Positions 47,601 through 57,508 of a stretch of 64,000 bases of DNA are shown in pieces; positions within the stretch are counted from its first letter, which is position 1; each line of letters starts with the position of its first letter. Source of the stretch: Rhizobium sp. RM (lineage in GTDB: Bacteria; Pseudomonadota; Alphaproteobacteria; Rhizobiales; Rhizobiaceae); the NCBI RefSeq assembly GCF_013390595.1, contig NZ_JACAWV010000002.1, positions 248,001-312,000 of the forward strand, given 5' to 3'. The notes under the pieces were generated by a model. That model was not told the DNA's origin. It worked only from the letters and a program-made list of their open reading frames with translations, and did not search any database. The translations under genes were made by a program, and so were the position numbers.

Positions 47601-49103
47601 ATGACCCTTGTAGACGTGCGCACCCCAGACCCGAAACGCTTTATCCCCGGCGCAACCGGCGATTGGGAGATCGTCATCGGCATGGAGGTGCATGCGCAGG
47701 TTCTGTCCAATTCCAAGCTTTTCTCCGGCGCGTCCACGACCTTCGGCAATGCGCCGAACTCCAACGTGTCGCTGGTTGATGCGGCCATGCCCGGCATGCT
47801 GCCCGTCATCAACGAGGAATGCGTCAAGCAGGCGGTTCGCACCGGTCTCGGTCTGAAGGCGCAGATCAACAACCGTTCGATCTTCGACCGCAAGAACTAC
47901 TTCTATCCGGATCTGCCGCAGGGCTACCAGATTTCGCAGTTCAAGGACCCGATCGTCGGTGAAGGCACCATTACCATTTCGCTCGGTCCAGATCGTCAGG
48001 GCAATTTCGAGGATATCGAAATCGGTATCGAGCGCCTGCATCTGGAGCAGGATGCCGGCAAGTCCATGCACGACCAGCATCCGACCATGTCCTTCGTGGA
48101 CCTGAACCGTTCGGGCGTTGCGCTGATGGAAATCGTGTCCAAGCCGGACATGCGCTCGTCGGATGAGGCGAAGGCCTATCTGACCAAGCTGCGCTCCATC
48201 GTCCGTTACCTCGGAACCTGCGACGGCAACATGGACGAAGGCTCCATGCGCGCCGACGTCAACGTTTCCGTGCGCAAGCCCGGCGGTGCATTCGGCACGC
48301 GCTGCGAAATCAAGAACGTCAACTCGATCCGTTTCGTCGGTCAGGCGATCGAATACGAAGCACGTCGCCAGATCGCCATTCTCGAAGACGGCGGCGTCAT
48401 CGACCAGGAAACCCGCCTGTTCGATCCGGGCAAAGGCGAAACGCGGTCGATGCGATCCAAGGAAGACGCGCACGACTACCGTTATTTCCCCGATCCGGAC
48501 CTGCTGCCACTGGAATTCGACGATGCTTTCGTGGAAGCCCTGAAGGTCGACCTGCCGGAACTGCCTGACGACAAGAAGGCACGTTTCGTCGCCGACCTCG
48601 GTCTGTCGGTTTACGACGCATCGATCCTGGTCTCCGAAAAGGCGATTGCCGACTATTACGAGGCTGTTGCTGCCGGTCGCGATCCGAAGGCTGCCGCCAA
48701 CTGGGTCATCAACGACCTTCTCGGCGCGCTCAACAAGTTCGGCAAGGACATCGAGACGACCCCGGTTTCGCCGGAACAGCTCGGTGGCATCATCGACCTC
48801 ATCAAGGCCGAAACCATTTCCGGCAAGATCGCCAAGGATCTATTCGAAATCGTCTGGAACGAAGGCGGCAACCCGGCGGAGATCGTTGAAAGCCGTGGCA
48901 TGAAGCAGGTGACCGACACCGGCGCCATCGAAAAGGCTGTCGATGAGATCATTGCCGCCAACCCGGATCAGGTCGAGAAGGTCAAGGCGAAGCCGACGCT
49001 GGCCGGCTGGTTCGTCGGTCAGGTCATGAAGTCGACTGGCGGCAAGGCCAACCCGCAGGCCGTTCAGGCGCTGGTCAAGGCCAAGCTCGGCATTGAGGAA
49101 TAA
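47601..49103 (+). CDS. gatB: Asp-tRNA(Asn)/Glu-tRNA(Gln) amidotransferase subunit B
   Basis: Kinase/tRNA-binding subunit that activates the tRNA-bound acid. 500 residues from ATG 47601 ([14 protein letters not shown]); the open frame to 47511 is not family sequence. Motifs [11 protein letters not shown] (about 25-35), [31 protein letters not shown], and the C-terminal YqeY tail ending [16 protein letters not shown]. Alone in its transcription unit, with its own terminator. Confidence 0.97.
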   Translation: MTLVDVRTPDPKRFIPGATGDWEIVIGMEVHAQVLSNSKLFSGASTTFGNAPNSNVSLVDAAMPGMLPVINEECVKQAVRTGLGLKAQINNRSIFDRKNYFYPDLPQGYQISQFKDPIVGEGTITISLGPDRQGNFEDIEIGIERLHLEQDAGKSMHDQHPTMSFVDLNRSGVALMEIVSKPDMRSSDEAKAYLTKLRSIVRYLGTCDGNMDEGSMRADVNVSVRKPGGAFGTRCEIKNVNSIRFVGQAIEYEARRQIAILEDGGVIDQETRLFDPGKGETRSMRSKEDAHDYRYFPDPDLLPLEFDDAFVEALKVDLPELPDDKKARFVADLGLSVYDASILVSEKAIADYYEAVAAGRDPKAAANWVINDLLGALNKFGKDIETTPVSPEQLGGIIDLIKAETISGKIAKDLFEIVWNEGGNPAEIVESRGMKQVTDTGAIEKAVDEIIAANPDQVEKVKAKPTLAGWFVGQVMKSTGGKANPQAVQALVKAKLGIEE

Positions 49104-49123
49104 GCATCGCTGAGGCGGTGCCG

Positions 49124-49155
49124 GGCCGGGGCCGGAAACGGTACCCGGCCTTTTT
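49124..49155 (+). terminator. Intrinsic terminator of gatB
   Basis: GGCCGGG (49124-49130), internal CCG/CGG pairing around GAAA, CCCGGCC (49144-49150), then TTTTTC. Confidence 0.88.
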
Positions 49156-49176
49156 CATTTGGAGCAAAGGAACACG

Positions 49177-49677
49177 ATGGTGTTTTTCATTCGGACAGCC
49201 AGCGAGCGCGATATCGAGCCGGTACGGGCGCTGCTCGACAAAACCTGGCACGCCACCTACGACGATATCTACGGCGCGGAAAACGTCGTGAAGATGATGG
49301 AAAGCTGGCATTCGCCACAGGCGATGAAGGACCGCGTTCACAAGAAGGGCGGCGAGTTTCTGGTGGCCGATGACGGCAAACGCATCGCCGGCATGGGCTA
49401 TGCCGCCATGTCCAGCAAGATGACCAAGACGGCGCTGCTCTACCAGCTTTACGTCGCTCCCGAATTCCAGCGCCAGGGAATCGGGCGCGATCTGTTCGCC
49501 GAACTCGAAACCTGCTTCCCATCGGCTGAAATCATGCGCCTTGAAGTCGAGCCGAAGAACACGGCTGCAATCGCGTTTTACCAAGGCGTCGGTTTTGTCG
49601 AGGTGGACCGAATCGAACGCATGGCCGGCGTCGAGGGTCTTCCCGGCATCGTCATGGAAAAGAGCCTGCCGAAATGA
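49177..49677 (+). CDS. GNAT family N-acetyltransferase
   Basis: 166 residues from ATG 49177 (MVFFIRTASERDIEPV) with AAAGGA upstream. Acetyl-CoA motif PEFQRQGIGRDLF (about 91-103), and end motif AIAFYQGVGFVEVD. Its stop overlaps the next GNAT gene by ATGA (49674-49677), so the pair is coupled. Substrates unknown. Confidence 0.87.
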   Translation: MVFFIRTASERDIEPVRALLDKTWHATYDDIYGAENVVKMMESWHSPQAMKDRVHKKGGEFLVADDGKRIAGMGYAAMSSKMTKTALLYQLYVAPEFQRQGIGRDLFAELETCFPSAEIMRLEVEPKNTAAIAFYQGVGFVEVDRIERMAGVEGLPGIVMEKSLPK

Positions 49678-50147
49678 GTGCTGCGCTCGATAATCTCGCA
49701 ATCCGCCAGGCGCGGGAAGATGACATTCCCGCACTCGTGGCAATCTATGCGGCGGACGAGCTTGGCGGACACGGCGACACGTCCGACGAATCCGCTCTGG
49801 CCGACTACGTGACGGCGTTCAGGGCGATAGAAGCATCGCCCAGTGAAACGCTCTACGTCGCTGAACTGGACGGCGAGGTCGTCGCAACCTTCATGACCGC
49901 GATCCTGACCAAGATGGTCGGGCGAGGGGCCGTGTCGATGATGATCGAGGCCGTGCATACGCGCCCTGACCGGCGCGGGCGCGGCATTGGTGCTGCGATG
50001 ATCCGCCACTGCATCGAGGACGCGAAAAACCGTGGCCTCAACGCGGTTCAGCTCACCTCGAATATGAAGCGTCTCGATGCACATCGCTTTTATGAGCGGC
50101 TCGGTTTTGAAAAGCGCCAGTTCGGCTTCAGAATGAAGCTGAAATAG
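49674..50147 (+). CDS. GNAT family N-acetyltransferase
   Basis: 157 residues, second of a coupled GNAT pair. Motif RPDRRGRGIGAAMIRH (about 97-112) and AHRFYERLGFEKRQ. Substrate unknown; similar to the FAMILY of small alphaproteobacterial acetyltransferases near NDUFA12. NDUFA12 follows after 105 bases. Confidence 0.87.
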   Translation: MSAALDNLAIRQAREDDIPALVAIYAADELGGHGDTSDESALADYVTAFRAIEASPSETLYVAELDGEVVATFMTAILTKMVGRGAVSMMIEAVHTRPDRRGRGIGAAMIRHCIEDAKNRGLNAVQLTSNMKRLDAHRFYERLGFEKRQFGFRMKLK

Positions 50148-50252
50148 TGTTTGCCAGGCGGGAAATGCTGGACAATCCACGCACATGACGGCATAAGCTT
50201 TTGGCGGTGCAGGCGTAAAAACCGCAGCACCTATAAGCCTGAGGAACGCATT

Positions 50253-50651
50253 ATGAAGACTCTCCTGACGCAAATCTTCACCTGGTGGAATGGCCAGACG
50301 ATCGGAACACGGTTTCACACCTGGCGTTTCGGAAAGAAGGTAGGGCAGGACGAGTTGGGCAACACCTATTACGAAGGTGGCACCACCTCCTGGGGCATGC
50401 CGCGTCGTTGGGTGATCTACAACGGTTACGCAGAAGCTTCCGCCATTCCTCCGGGCTGGCACGGCTGGATGCACTACCGCACCGATACCCCGCCAAGCCA
50501 GGAAAACTATGTTGCGCGTGAGTGGCAGAAGCCGCACCAGCCGAACCTGACTGGTTCTTCCCAGGCTTACCGCCCGCAGGGTTCGCTTGTCGTTGCAGGT
50601 GAACGTCCGCGCGTGACCGGCGACTACGACGCCTGGACCCCCGGCAACTGA
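50253..50651 (+). CDS. NADH:ubiquinone oxidoreductase accessory subunit NDUFA12-like
   Basis: 132 residues from ATG 50253 (GAGGAA upstream); the open frame from 50151 is not family. Homologue of mitochondrial NDUFA12 (B17.2), one of the accessory subunits shared with alphaproteobacterial complex I. Motifs IGTRFHTWRFGKKVGQDELG, RRWVIYNGYAEASAIPPGWH and YRPQGSLVVAGERPRV. It should join the peripheral arm of the enzyme encoded at the start of the window. Confidence 0.94.
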   Translation: MKTLLTQIFTWWNGQTIGTRFHTWRFGKKVGQDELGNTYYEGGTTSWGMPRRWVIYNGYAEASAIPPGWHGWMHYRTDTPPSQENYVAREWQKPHQPNLTGSSQAYRPQGSLVVAGERPRVTGDYDAWTPGN

Positions 50652-50791
50652 TTTTTCGTTTCGGGCGGCATGCTTGTGGATGCCGCCTTTGAAACCTCGT
50701 CCTCACCCGCTTTCGCCACATTCCGCCCTTAGAGCATTGGCGTGATCCGGTCGAAGAGACGACTCAGGAAGAATTTTTGGAGACAGGTCGT

Positions 50792-51229
50792 ATGAGCAAA
50801 AACACGCGGGTTCGTTCTTTGCGTGCGCTGGCAATATCGCTGCTGGCAATTGCATCTACGGCAGTTCTCGTGTCGCCCGCACCGGCGGCACGCCTGGAAA
50901 ACAAGGTGGCGGTTTTCTCCGGAATCGACAAGATCACCGGCCGCATCACATCCTTCGACGTCTATATTGATGAAACCGTCCAGTTCGGCGCGCTGCAGGT
51001 CACACCGAAGGTCTGCTATTCCCGCGATCAGACGGAAGCCCAGAAGATCGATGCCTTCATCGAGGTCGACGAAATCACCCTTGATCGCAAGATCCGCCGC
51101 ATCTTCACCGGCTGGATGTTTGCCGATAGCCCCGGCCTCAACGCCGTTGAACATCCGATCTATGACGTTTGGCTGACCGGTTGCAAGCAGGACTCGGAAG
51201 TGCCTGCTCCCTCTACGGCAAGCAACTGA
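50792..51229 (+). CDS. DUF2155 domain-containing exported protein
   Basis: 145 residues from ATG 50792. Signal peptide (about 1-32, AISLLAIASTAVLVSPAPAA). DUF2155 core: FSGIDKITGRITSFDVYIDE, QVTPKVCYSR and IFTGWMFADSPGLNAVEHPIYDVW with the final WLTGC. Function unknown, often beside NDUFA12 as here. Convergent with aat. Confidence 0.88.
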   Translation: MSKNTRVRSLRALAISLLAIASTAVLVSPAPAARLENKVAVFSGIDKITGRITSFDVYIDETVQFGALQVTPKVCYSRDQTEAQKIDAFIEVDEITLDRKIRRIFTGWMFADSPGLNAVEHPIYDVWLTGCKQDSEVPAPSTASN

Positions 51230-51250
51230 CCTAACGGAAACTCTGAAAAT

Positions 51251-51862
51251 TCAGAATGGCAGGCTTGGCCGGTTCACGGCAGCCTCGAGCATCTTCACGT
51301 ATTCAGCCTTGGGAACGTCAATGGCGCCGAACGTCTTCAGATGGTCGGTGGTAAATTGTGTGTCGAGCAGGGTGAAACCCTGTGCGCGCAGGCGTGCGAC
51401 CAGATGGACGAGGCAGATTTTCGACGCGTTGGTGCGCCGTGAGAACATGCTCTCTCCAAAAAATGCCGAGCCGAGGGAGACCCCATAAAGGCCGCCGACA
51501 AGAGTATCGCCTTCCCACGCTTCAACGCTGTGGGCATGGCCGATCTGGTGCAGTTCCGTGTAAAGATTGCGGATCGTCTGGTTGATCCAGGTGCTTGGCC
51601 TGTCAGGCGCTTCGGCCGCACAGCCCGCCATCACGCCTTCGAAATCCGTATCGAAACGGATGTCGAACGGACGTTTGCGGATGGCCTTGCCGAGACTTTT
51701 GGAAACGTGGAACGTATCGAGCGGGATGACGCCCCGCAGCTCCGGCTCGACCCAGAACAGCTCTGGGTCATCCGCCGAATCGGCCATGGGAAACAGGCCG
51801 ACGGAATAGGCGCGCAGCAGAATATCGACGTTGAGATCGTTATTTCTGCCGCGCCGTGCCAT
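51251..51862 (-). CDS. aat: Leucyl/phenylalanyl-tRNA--protein transferase
   Basis: Adds Leu or Phe to N-terminal Arg/Lys of proteins, making them ClpS/ClpAP substrates (N-degron pathway). 203 residues. Motifs [45 protein letters not shown] and [11 protein letters not shown]-like [16 protein letters not shown]. It starts two bases after the accC stop and is thus part of the accBC operon. Confidence 0.95.
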   Translation of the reverse strand: MARRGRNNDLNVDILLRAYSVGLFPMADSADDPELFWVEPELRGVIPLDTFHVSKSLGKAIRKRPFDIRFDTDFEGVMAGCAAEAPDRPSTWINQTIRNLYTELHQIGHAHSVEAWEGDTLVGGLYGVSLGSAFFGESMFSRRTNASKICLVHLVARLRAQGFTLLDTQFTTDHLKTFGAIDVPKAEYVKMLEAAVNRPSLPF

Positions 51863-51864
51863 TC

Positions 51865-53208
51865 TTAGTGTGCGTCACCGGCCAGATATTTTTCCAGCCA
51901 GTGGATGTCGTATTCACCCTTCAGGATGTCTTCGTTCTGCAGAAGATCCTGGAACAGCGGCAGGGTCGTCTTGATACCGTCCACGACAAACTCGTCCAGC
52001 GCGCGGCGCAGACGACGGATGCATTCGTCACGGTCGCGACCGTGAACGATCAGCTTACCGATCATGCTGTCGTAATAAGGCGGGATCTTGTAGCCCTGAT
52101 AGGCACCCGAGTCCACGCGCACGCCGAGACCGCCGGGCGTATGGAAATAGGTGAGGGTGCCCGGAGACGGAACGAAGGTGCGCGGATCTTCGGCGTTGAT
52201 ACGGCATTCGATGGCGTGGCCATGGAATTCGATATCGGCCTGCGTCACCGAAAGGCCCTGGCCGGAAGCGACGCGAATCTGCTCCTGCACGAGATCCATG
52301 CCGGTGATGGCTTCAGTGACCGGATGCTCCACCTGAAGACGGGTGTTCATTTCGATGAAATAGAACTCGCCGTTTTCGTAAAGGAACTCGATCGTGCCTG
52401 CACCGCGATACTTCAGCTTGCGCATGGCGCTCGCGCAGATCTCGCCGATTTCCATGCGCTGTTCGACCGTCAGGGCCGGAGAGTTCGCCTCTTCCAGAAC
52501 CTTCTGGTGACGACGCTGCAACGAGCAATCGCGTTCGCCAAGGTGAATTGCATTGCCTTCACCATCGCCGAAAACCTGCACTTCGATGTGGCGCGGCTTG
52601 CCGAGATACTTTTCCATGTAAACGGCGTCGTTGCCGAAAGCGGCAGCCGCTTCGGAACGGGCCGTGTTCACGGCTTCGTCGAGATCGGCTTCGGTCTTGG
52701 CGACCTTCATACCGCGTCCACCGCCGCCGGCGGTCGCCTTGATCAGAACCGGGAAACCGATCTGTCTGGCAATTTCCAGCGCGTTTTCAGGCTTCACTTC
52801 GCCATCGGAACCGGGAACAACGGGAATGCCGAGTTCCATGGCCGTCTGCTTGGCGGTGATCTTGTCGCCCATGATGCGGATGTGCTCGGCAGTCGGCCCG
52901 ATGAAGGTAATGCCGTGCGCATCGAGAATATCGGCAAACTTGGCGTTTTCCGACAGGAAGCCGTAGCCGGGGTGAACCGCATCAGCACCGGTGATCTCGC
53001 AGGCTGCGACGATCTGGTGGATGTTGAGGTAGCTGTCACGCGACGGCGGCGGGCCAATGCACACGCTTTCGTCGGCCAGGCGAACATGCATGGCGTCCGC
53101 ATCGGCCGTGGAGTGCACGGCAACGGTCGAGATGCCAAGTTCCTTCGCAGCGCGCAGCACGCGAAGGGCGATTTCGCCGCGGTTGGCTATGAGGATCTTC
53201 GAAACCAT
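51865..53208 (-). CDS. accC: Acetyl-CoA carboxylase biotin carboxylase subunit
   Basis: Carboxylates the biotin on AccB, first half-reaction of fatty acid synthesis. 447 residues, normal length. N-terminal [23 protein letters not shown]-grasp loop [17 protein letters not shown]; catalytic [18 protein letters not shown] near residues 285-302. Twelve bases after accB. Confidence 0.98.
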   Translation of the reverse strand: MVSKILIANRGEIALRVLRAAKELGISTVAVHSTADADAMHVRLADESVCIGPPPSRDSYLNIHQIVAACEITGADAVHPGYGFLSENAKFADILDAHGITFIGPTAEHIRIMGDKITAKQTAMELGIPVVPGSDGEVKPENALEIARQIGFPVLIKATAGGGGRGMKVAKTEADLDEAVNTARSEAAAAFGNDAVYMEKYLGKPRHIEVQVFGDGEGNAIHLGERDCSLQRRHQKVLEEANSPALTVEQRMEIGEICASAMRKLKYRGAGTIEFLYENGEFYFIEMNTRLQVEHPVTEAITGMDLVQEQIRVASGQGLSVTQADIEFHGHAIECRINAEDPRTFVPSPGTLTYFHTPGGLGVRVDSGAYQGYKIPPYYDSMIGKLIVHGRDRDECIRRLRRALDEFVVDGIKTTLPLFQDLLQNEDILKGEYDIHWLEKYLAGDAH

Positions 53209-53220
53209 TGTGGACCGCCT

Positions 53221-53709
53221 TTATTCGATGACCACGAGGGCTTCACCATACTCCACGGGCTGTGCGTCGTTGACGATGATTTCCACGACCTTGCCGGACT
53301 TCGTTGCCGGAATCTGGTTCATGGTCTTCATGGCTTCAACGATGAGAAGCGTCTGGCCTTCCTTGACGGTGGCGCCGACTTCGATGAACGGGCGAGCGCC
53401 CGGAGCAGGCGACAGGTAAACCGTACCGACCATCGGCGAGGTTACGGTGTTGGCCGGGTTGCGGGCAGGGGCCGCAGCCGCTGCTGCCGGTGCGGCAGGC
53501 GCAGCAACAGCCGCAGGTGCGGCAACCGGTGCTGCCGGAGCGTAGGCGACTGGTGGTGCAGCGTAGACCGTTGCAGGCGGGGCAGAACGGGAAACGCGAA
53601 TGCGCAGGTCGTCCTGCTCGACTTCGATCTCGGAAAGGTCGGTGTCGTTGAGGATGTTCGCGAGTTCGCGGATCAGTTCCTTGTCGATACCGTTTTTCTT
53701 TTCAGACAT
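53221..53709 (-). CDS. accB: Acetyl-CoA carboxylase biotin carboxyl carrier protein
   Basis: 162 residues. N-terminal helical region, then an Ala/Pro-rich flexible linker (about 43-85), then the biotinyl domain with the acceptor lysine K128 in EAMKTMN; the usual motif is AMKMM, so Thr replaces one Met, which is common in this order. Substrate of BirA (7486-8256). Forms an operon with accC and aat; aroQ precedes by 27 bases. Confidence 0.97.
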   Translation of the reverse strand: MSEKKNGIDKELIRELANILNDTDLSEIEVEQDDLRIRVSRSAPPATVYAAPPVAYAPAAPVAAPAAVAAPAAPAAAAAAPARNPANTVTSPMVGTVYLSPAPGARPFIEVGATVKEGQTLLIVEAMKTMNQIPATKSGKVVEIIVNDAQPVEYGEALVVIE

Positions 53710-53736
53710 GACAAACCCTATTCTGATTGTTTCTTT

Positions 53737-54174
53737 TTATGCCGTGATATTCTTCAGCGCGTTGAGCGCCATGATGTAGCCGTATGGCCCGAAACCGCAG
53801 ACCATTCCCTTGGCTGCGGGGGCAATCATCGACTTGTGACGGAATTCCTCGCGGGCGTGGATGTTGGAAATATGAACTTCCACCACGGGAACGGAGATGG
53901 CGCGAATGGCATCGTGCAAAGCAATCGACGTATGGCCATAAGCACCGGGATTGATGACCACGCCGACTGCACGGTCGCCTGCTTCATGCAGCAGATCGAC
54001 CAGCGCGCCCTCATGGTTGGACTGATGGCATTCGACGGAAAATCCGAGTTCTTCGCCGGCCTTGATGCAGTCGTTTTCGATGTCCTTCAGCGTTTTGCCG
54101 CCGTAAATACCCGGCTCCCGCTTTCCCAACATGTTGAGATTGGGTCCGTTCAGGACGAAGATCGTGTTGCTCAT
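53737..54174 (-). CDS. aroQ: Type II 3-dehydroquinate dehydratase
   Basis: Third step of the shikimate pathway. 145 residues from ATG 54174 (MSNTIFVLNGPNLNMLGKRE). Active tyrosine in REPGIYGG, His and Asn in VINPGAYGHTSIALHDA and catalytic HISNIHAREEFR. Upstream frame to 54243 overlaps the hairpin and is not family. First gene of the aroQ-accBC-aat operon. Confidence 0.97.
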   Translation of the reverse strand: MSNTIFVLNGPNLNMLGKREPGIYGGKTLKDIENDCIKAGEELGFSVECHQSNHEGALVDLLHEAGDRAVGVVINPGAYGHTSIALHDAIRAISVPVVEVHISNIHAREEFRHKSMIAPAAKGMVCGFGPYGYIMALNALKNITA

Positions 54175-54227
54175 TCGTGGTTCCACAAGAAAATCAGCGA
54201 CACCTATAGACTGCACAGCTTCGAAGG

Positions 54228-54293
54228 AAAAGCCCCTGAACACCGTAAAGCACCGGGTTGTCCGGCAACTTCAGGGTTTATGCAGGGGCTTTT
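54228..54293. terminator. Long palindrome between dsbA-like gene and aroQ, probable terminator
   Basis: AAAAGCCCCTG (54228-54238) and CAGGGGCTTTT (54283-54293) are perfect inverted arms with a 44-base loop that can fold further (CCGG near 54253 and 54262). Read on the minus strand it ends in TTTT after the DsbA-family gene stop, fitting an intrinsic terminator. Confidence 0.65.
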
Positions 54294-54299
54294 GAGAAA

Positions 54300-55067
54300 T
54301 CAGGAGCAGGTGGCCTTACCGCAGGTGCGCATATTGGCGATCTTCTCTTTCAGCGGTGCGGCACCAACAGCGCCGAACACGGCTTCCGTGCCGACGATAT
54401 AGGACGGCGTTCCGGTGATGCCGAGATTGTTGGCGAGCTGGTAGGCTTCCTGCACCTGCGCATCGTTGGGGTTCTCTTCCATGGACTTGCGGATATCCGC
54501 TTCCTTCAGGCCGAGAGAGGTCGCAACTTCCATCGCGCTTTCTTCATTGGCGCGGCCGCGCGCGCCAAGCAGGGTGCGCTGGAACTCCGGATATTTTTCC
54601 GGCGAGAGAAGTTTCACGGCATTCGAAACCCGGTGGGCGGCGACCGATTCTGGTCCGAGAATCGGAAATTCCTTCAGAACGACACGCACTTTGTTGTCGG
54701 ACTTGAGAATGTTGTCCATGTCGCTCATGGCGCGTTTGCAGTAGCCGCAATTGTAGTCGAAGAACTCGACCAGTGTGACATCGCCTTCGGGATTGCCGAG
54801 CGCCAGATCGTATTTCGATTCGAAAATGGCTTTCTGGTTGTCGGCCACCGCTTCGGATGCCTTGGCGTTGCGCGCCGCATATTGCTTGCGCTCCAGCGCA
54901 TCCTGCACCTCAAGCATGATCTCCGGGTTCTCGATCAGGTATTGCTTGATGAATTCGCCCATCTCCTTCTTCTGCTGCGCGTCAAGCGCGTGCGCAGGCT
55001 GGAAGGCAAAAACGGTCGAAAGGGCCGTGATGCTGGCGAAAACGGTTGAACGGAGAAGGTGCGCCAT
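54300..55067 (-). CDS. DsbA family thiol oxidoreductase, exported
   Basis: 255 residues from ATG 55067. Signal peptide about 1-28 (FASITALSTVFAFQPAHA). Thioredoxin fold with CxxC CGYC at 107-110, preceded by a helical ENPEIMLEVQDALERKQ segment typical of the Com1/ScsC-like group. cis-Pro in GITGTPSYIVG. Periplasmic disulfide oxidase or isomerase; specificity unknown. Two further Cys (TCGKATCS) at the C-terminus. Confidence 0.9.
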   Translation of the reverse strand: MAHLLRSTVFASITALSTVFAFQPAHALDAQQKKEMGEFIKQYLIENPEIMLEVQDALERKQYAARNAKASEAVADNQKAIFESKYDLALGNPEGDVTLVEFFDYNCGYCKRAMSDMDNILKSDNKVRVVLKEFPILGPESVAAHRVSNAVKLLSPEKYPEFQRTLLGARGRANEESAMEVATSLGLKEADIRKSMEENPNDAQVQEAYQLANNLGITGTPSYIVGTEAVFGAVGAAPLKEKIANMRTCGKATCS

Positions 55068-55240
55068 ATCGGTCCTCGTCATGTGTGTGGGCAGTGCCAC
55101 TGGAATATCACTCTGGCACTTACCTTACCTTAAGCCAAATATCATACGGCAAAAATAGTTGTCCTCATTATGATCGCATCATTGTGAAGACTGCGATTTT
55201 GCGGCAAGTCTCGAAAAACATTTCAGGAAAGAAGACGCCA

Positions 55241-56404
55241 TTGATAACGATGTCGAAGCGAAGCGCGGTTGAACCCTTCCATGCCATGGACATTCTGGCG
55301 GAAGCGAACCGGCGCAAGCAGGCAGGCCGTCCGGTAATTTCGATGGCCGTCGGCCAGCCGTCTCACCCCGCGCCAAAGGCCGCACTCGCTGCCGCCGAGA
55401 CCGCGCTGAAACATGGCCGCATCGGTTACACCGACGCGCTTGGCCTGCGTGATCTGCGTGAAGCGATCGCCGGCCACTATCAGCGCCGCCATCAGGTCTC
55501 GGTCGATCCCGCCCGTATTGCGGTGACCACAGGATCTTCGGCCGCCTTCAATCTCGCCTTTCTCGGCCTTTTCGATGCGGGCGACCATGTCGCGATCGCA
55601 AGACCCGGTTATCCTGCCTACCGCAACATTCTGAAGGCCCTCGGCCTCAATGTCGTGGAGGTGCCAGTCACCGCCGAAACCGGCTACACGCTGACACCTG
55701 CAAGCCTGGAGCGCGCCGAAACCAAGGCGGGCTGCACGCTGAAGGGCGTTTTGCTGGCAAGCCCGGCCAACCCCACCGGCACGGTAACGGGACGCGAGGC
55801 GCTCAAACGCCTGTCTGCCTATTGCGACAGCCGCGACATCGCCTTCATCTCGGACGAGATCTATCACGGCCTGACCTTTGTCGGGGATGAGACCAGCGCG
55901 CTCGAAATTACCGACAACGCCGTCGTCATCAACTCGTTCTCCAAATATTATTGCATGACCGGCTGGCGTATCGGCTGGATGGTGCTGCCGGAAAAACTCG
56001 TTCGCCCGGTCGAATGTCTTGCGCAAAGCCTCTACATTTCCGCGCCGGAACTGTCGCAGCTTGCGGCTGCGGCCGCGTTTTCGGCCGAGGCTGAGCTGGA
56101 TGTCTACAAGGAAAGCTACCGCACCAACCGCGATTTCCTGATGACGCGCCTGCCGGAAATCGGCCTGCCGCTGGCATCTCCGATGGACGGGGCCTTTTAT
56201 GCATATGTGGACACCAGCCGTTATTCCAATGACAGCATGGATTTTGCAAAGCGCATGCTGGCTGAAATCGACGTGGCGGCAACGCCCGGCATGGATTTCG
56301 ATCCGGAAGAAGGCCACCGGGCACTCCGCATTTCCTATGCGGGATCGGTGTCGGATATCGCCGAAGCTGTCGGTCGCATTGCCGGCTGGCTGAAACAGGG
56401 CTGA
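55241..56404 (+). CDS. Pyridoxal phosphate-dependent aminotransferase
   Basis: Class I/II aminotransferase, about 387 residues. PLP lysine in NSFSKYYCMTGWRIGW (about 230-245); GQPSHPAP, PGYPAYRNILKALG, SPANPTGT and YHGLTF are class I features. Substrate not determinable. TTG 55241 has AGGAAAGA eight bases upstream; ATG 55250 is the alternative. The long open frame before 55241 is not family sequence. Divergent from the DsbA-family gene. Confidence 0.88.
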   Translation: MITMSKRSAVEPFHAMDILAEANRRKQAGRPVISMAVGQPSHPAPKAALAAAETALKHGRIGYTDALGLRDLREAIAGHYQRRHQVSVDPARIAVTTGSSAAFNLAFLGLFDAGDHVAIARPGYPAYRNILKALGLNVVEVPVTAETGYTLTPASLERAETKAGCTLKGVLLASPANPTGTVTGREALKRLSAYCDSRDIAFISDEIYHGLTFVGDETSALEITDNAVVINSFSKYYCMTGWRIGWMVLPEKLVRPVECLAQSLYISAPELSQLAAAAAFSAEAELDVYKESYRTNRDFLMTRLPEIGLPLASPMDGAFYAYVDTSRYSNDSMDFAKRMLAEIDVAATPGMDFDPEEGHRALRISYAGSVSDIAEAVGRIAGWLKQG

Positions 56405-56420
56405 CGTAGCCTAGACCCTT

Positions 56421-57107
56421 CTATTCCGCAGCATCGCATTGAAAGGTGCTGCGGAAAGCCTTCTCGCCCTTGGTGGTGAAGGTCAGCACACGGCCTTGTC
56501 CGCGTCGTATCCAGTCGCGGCTTTGCATGGTTGACAGCAACGATGCACCAAGTCCGCCGCCGAGGTGATGGCGACGTTCGCTCCAGTCCAGGCACTGCAG
56601 GCAGATGGGACGGCGGCTTTTCTCCAGCGTCGTAAGATCGATGCCGAAGTCTTCAAAAAAATGGCGTCCCTTGTCGGTCAGGGCAGGGTCATCGCCATCG
56701 GTGACAAAACCTTGCGCGATGATGGCGTTGAGCAGCGTGACACCGCTTTCGCCAGCCAGATGATCATAGCAGACGCGCGCTTCGCGCAGCGCCTTGTCTT
56801 TCGGGCCGGTCCGCACCCGCACCGCCCCGGTGCGCTGGGCAAGGCCCATCAAGGCCTCCAGAACCTGCGCAACATCTTCGTCGGAGAGCCGGAAGTAACG
56901 GTGGCGTCCCTGTTTTTCGGCTTTGAGAAGATGCGCGTCGGAGAGTTTCGACAGATGGCCGCTGGCGGTTTGCAGTGTGACTCCGGCCGTCTGCGCAAGC
57001 TCGCTTGCCGTCAGCGCACGCCCATCCATCAGCGCGGTCAGAATGTTGGCGCGGGCAGGGTCGCCGATCAGTGCGGCAACATTGGCGATCATCGGTCCAT
57101 CCTTCAT
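56421..57107 (-). CDS. ArsR family transcriptional regulator
   Basis: 228 residues from ATG 57107 (MKDGPMIANVAALIGD). Winged helix at about 5-85 with DPARANILTALMDGRALTASELAQ and VTLQTASGHLSKL; the C-terminal 130 residues are a second domain containing RRPICLQCLDWSERRHHLGG. No N-terminal CxC metal motif. Divergent from the NIPSNAP/monooxygenase pair with 74 bases between, so likely their regulator. Confidence 0.87.
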   Translation of the reverse strand: MKDGPMIANVAALIGDPARANILTALMDGRALTASELAQTAGVTLQTASGHLSKLSDAHLLKAEKQGRHRYFRLSDEDVAQVLEALMGLAQRTGAVRVRTGPKDKALREARVCYDHLAGESGVTLLNAIIAQGFVTDGDDPALTDKGRHFFEDFGIDLTTLEKSRRPICLQCLDWSERRHHLGGGLGASLLSTMQSRDWIRRGQGRVLTFTTKGEKAFRSTFQCDAAE

Positions 57108-57108
57108 A

Positions 57109-57126
57109 CTTCGATCATAGCCGAAG
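57109..57126. promoter_or_regulatory. Inverted repeat in the ArsR/NIPSNAP divergent promoter region
   Basis: CTTCGATCATAGCCGAAG: arms CTTCG and CGAAG with an eight-base spacer, directly upstream of the ArsR start and 56 bases before NIPSNAP. Candidate operator for the ArsR protein. Confidence 0.4.
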
Positions 57127-57181
57127 CATCGACGCGCAGCAATGGCGTAAACAGGAGCATGTCGCATCAAAGGAGAGTGCC

Positions 57182-57508
57182 ATGCTGACCTGTTTCATTC
57201 GTTATGAAATCGACCCGTTCAAAGTCGACGCCTTCAACCAGTATGCCCGTAACTGGGGGGAGGCCATTCCGCGCTGTGGTGCAGATCTGATCGGTTATTA
57301 TGCCCCGAAGGAGGGATCGAGCACCGTTGCCTATGGCGTTTACAACATCGACAACCTTGCCGCCTACGAGACCTATCGCGCCCGTCTGGCCGCCGATCCG
57401 CTCGGTCGCGAAAATTACGAGTTTGCGAGGCGCGAACAGTTCATTCGCCGCGAAGACCGGTTGTTTCTGCAACTCGCCTCCGCGCCGCATGGGGTGGGCG
57501 GGAGATGA
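57182..57508 (+). CDS. NIPSNAP family protein
   Basis: 108 residues from ATG 57182 with an excellent AAGGAGA site. Ferredoxin-like dimeric fold family; motifs CFIRYEIDPFKVDAFNQYA, IGYYAPKEGSSTVAYGVY and YETYRARLAADPL. Function of bacterial NIPSNAP proteins is unknown. Stop overlaps the next gene by ATGA. Confidence 0.88.
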   Translation: MLTCFIRYEIDPFKVDAFNQYARNWGEAIPRCGADLIGYYAPKEGSSTVAYGVYNIDNLAAYETYRARLAADPLGRENYEFARREQFIRREDRLFLQLASAPHGVGGR

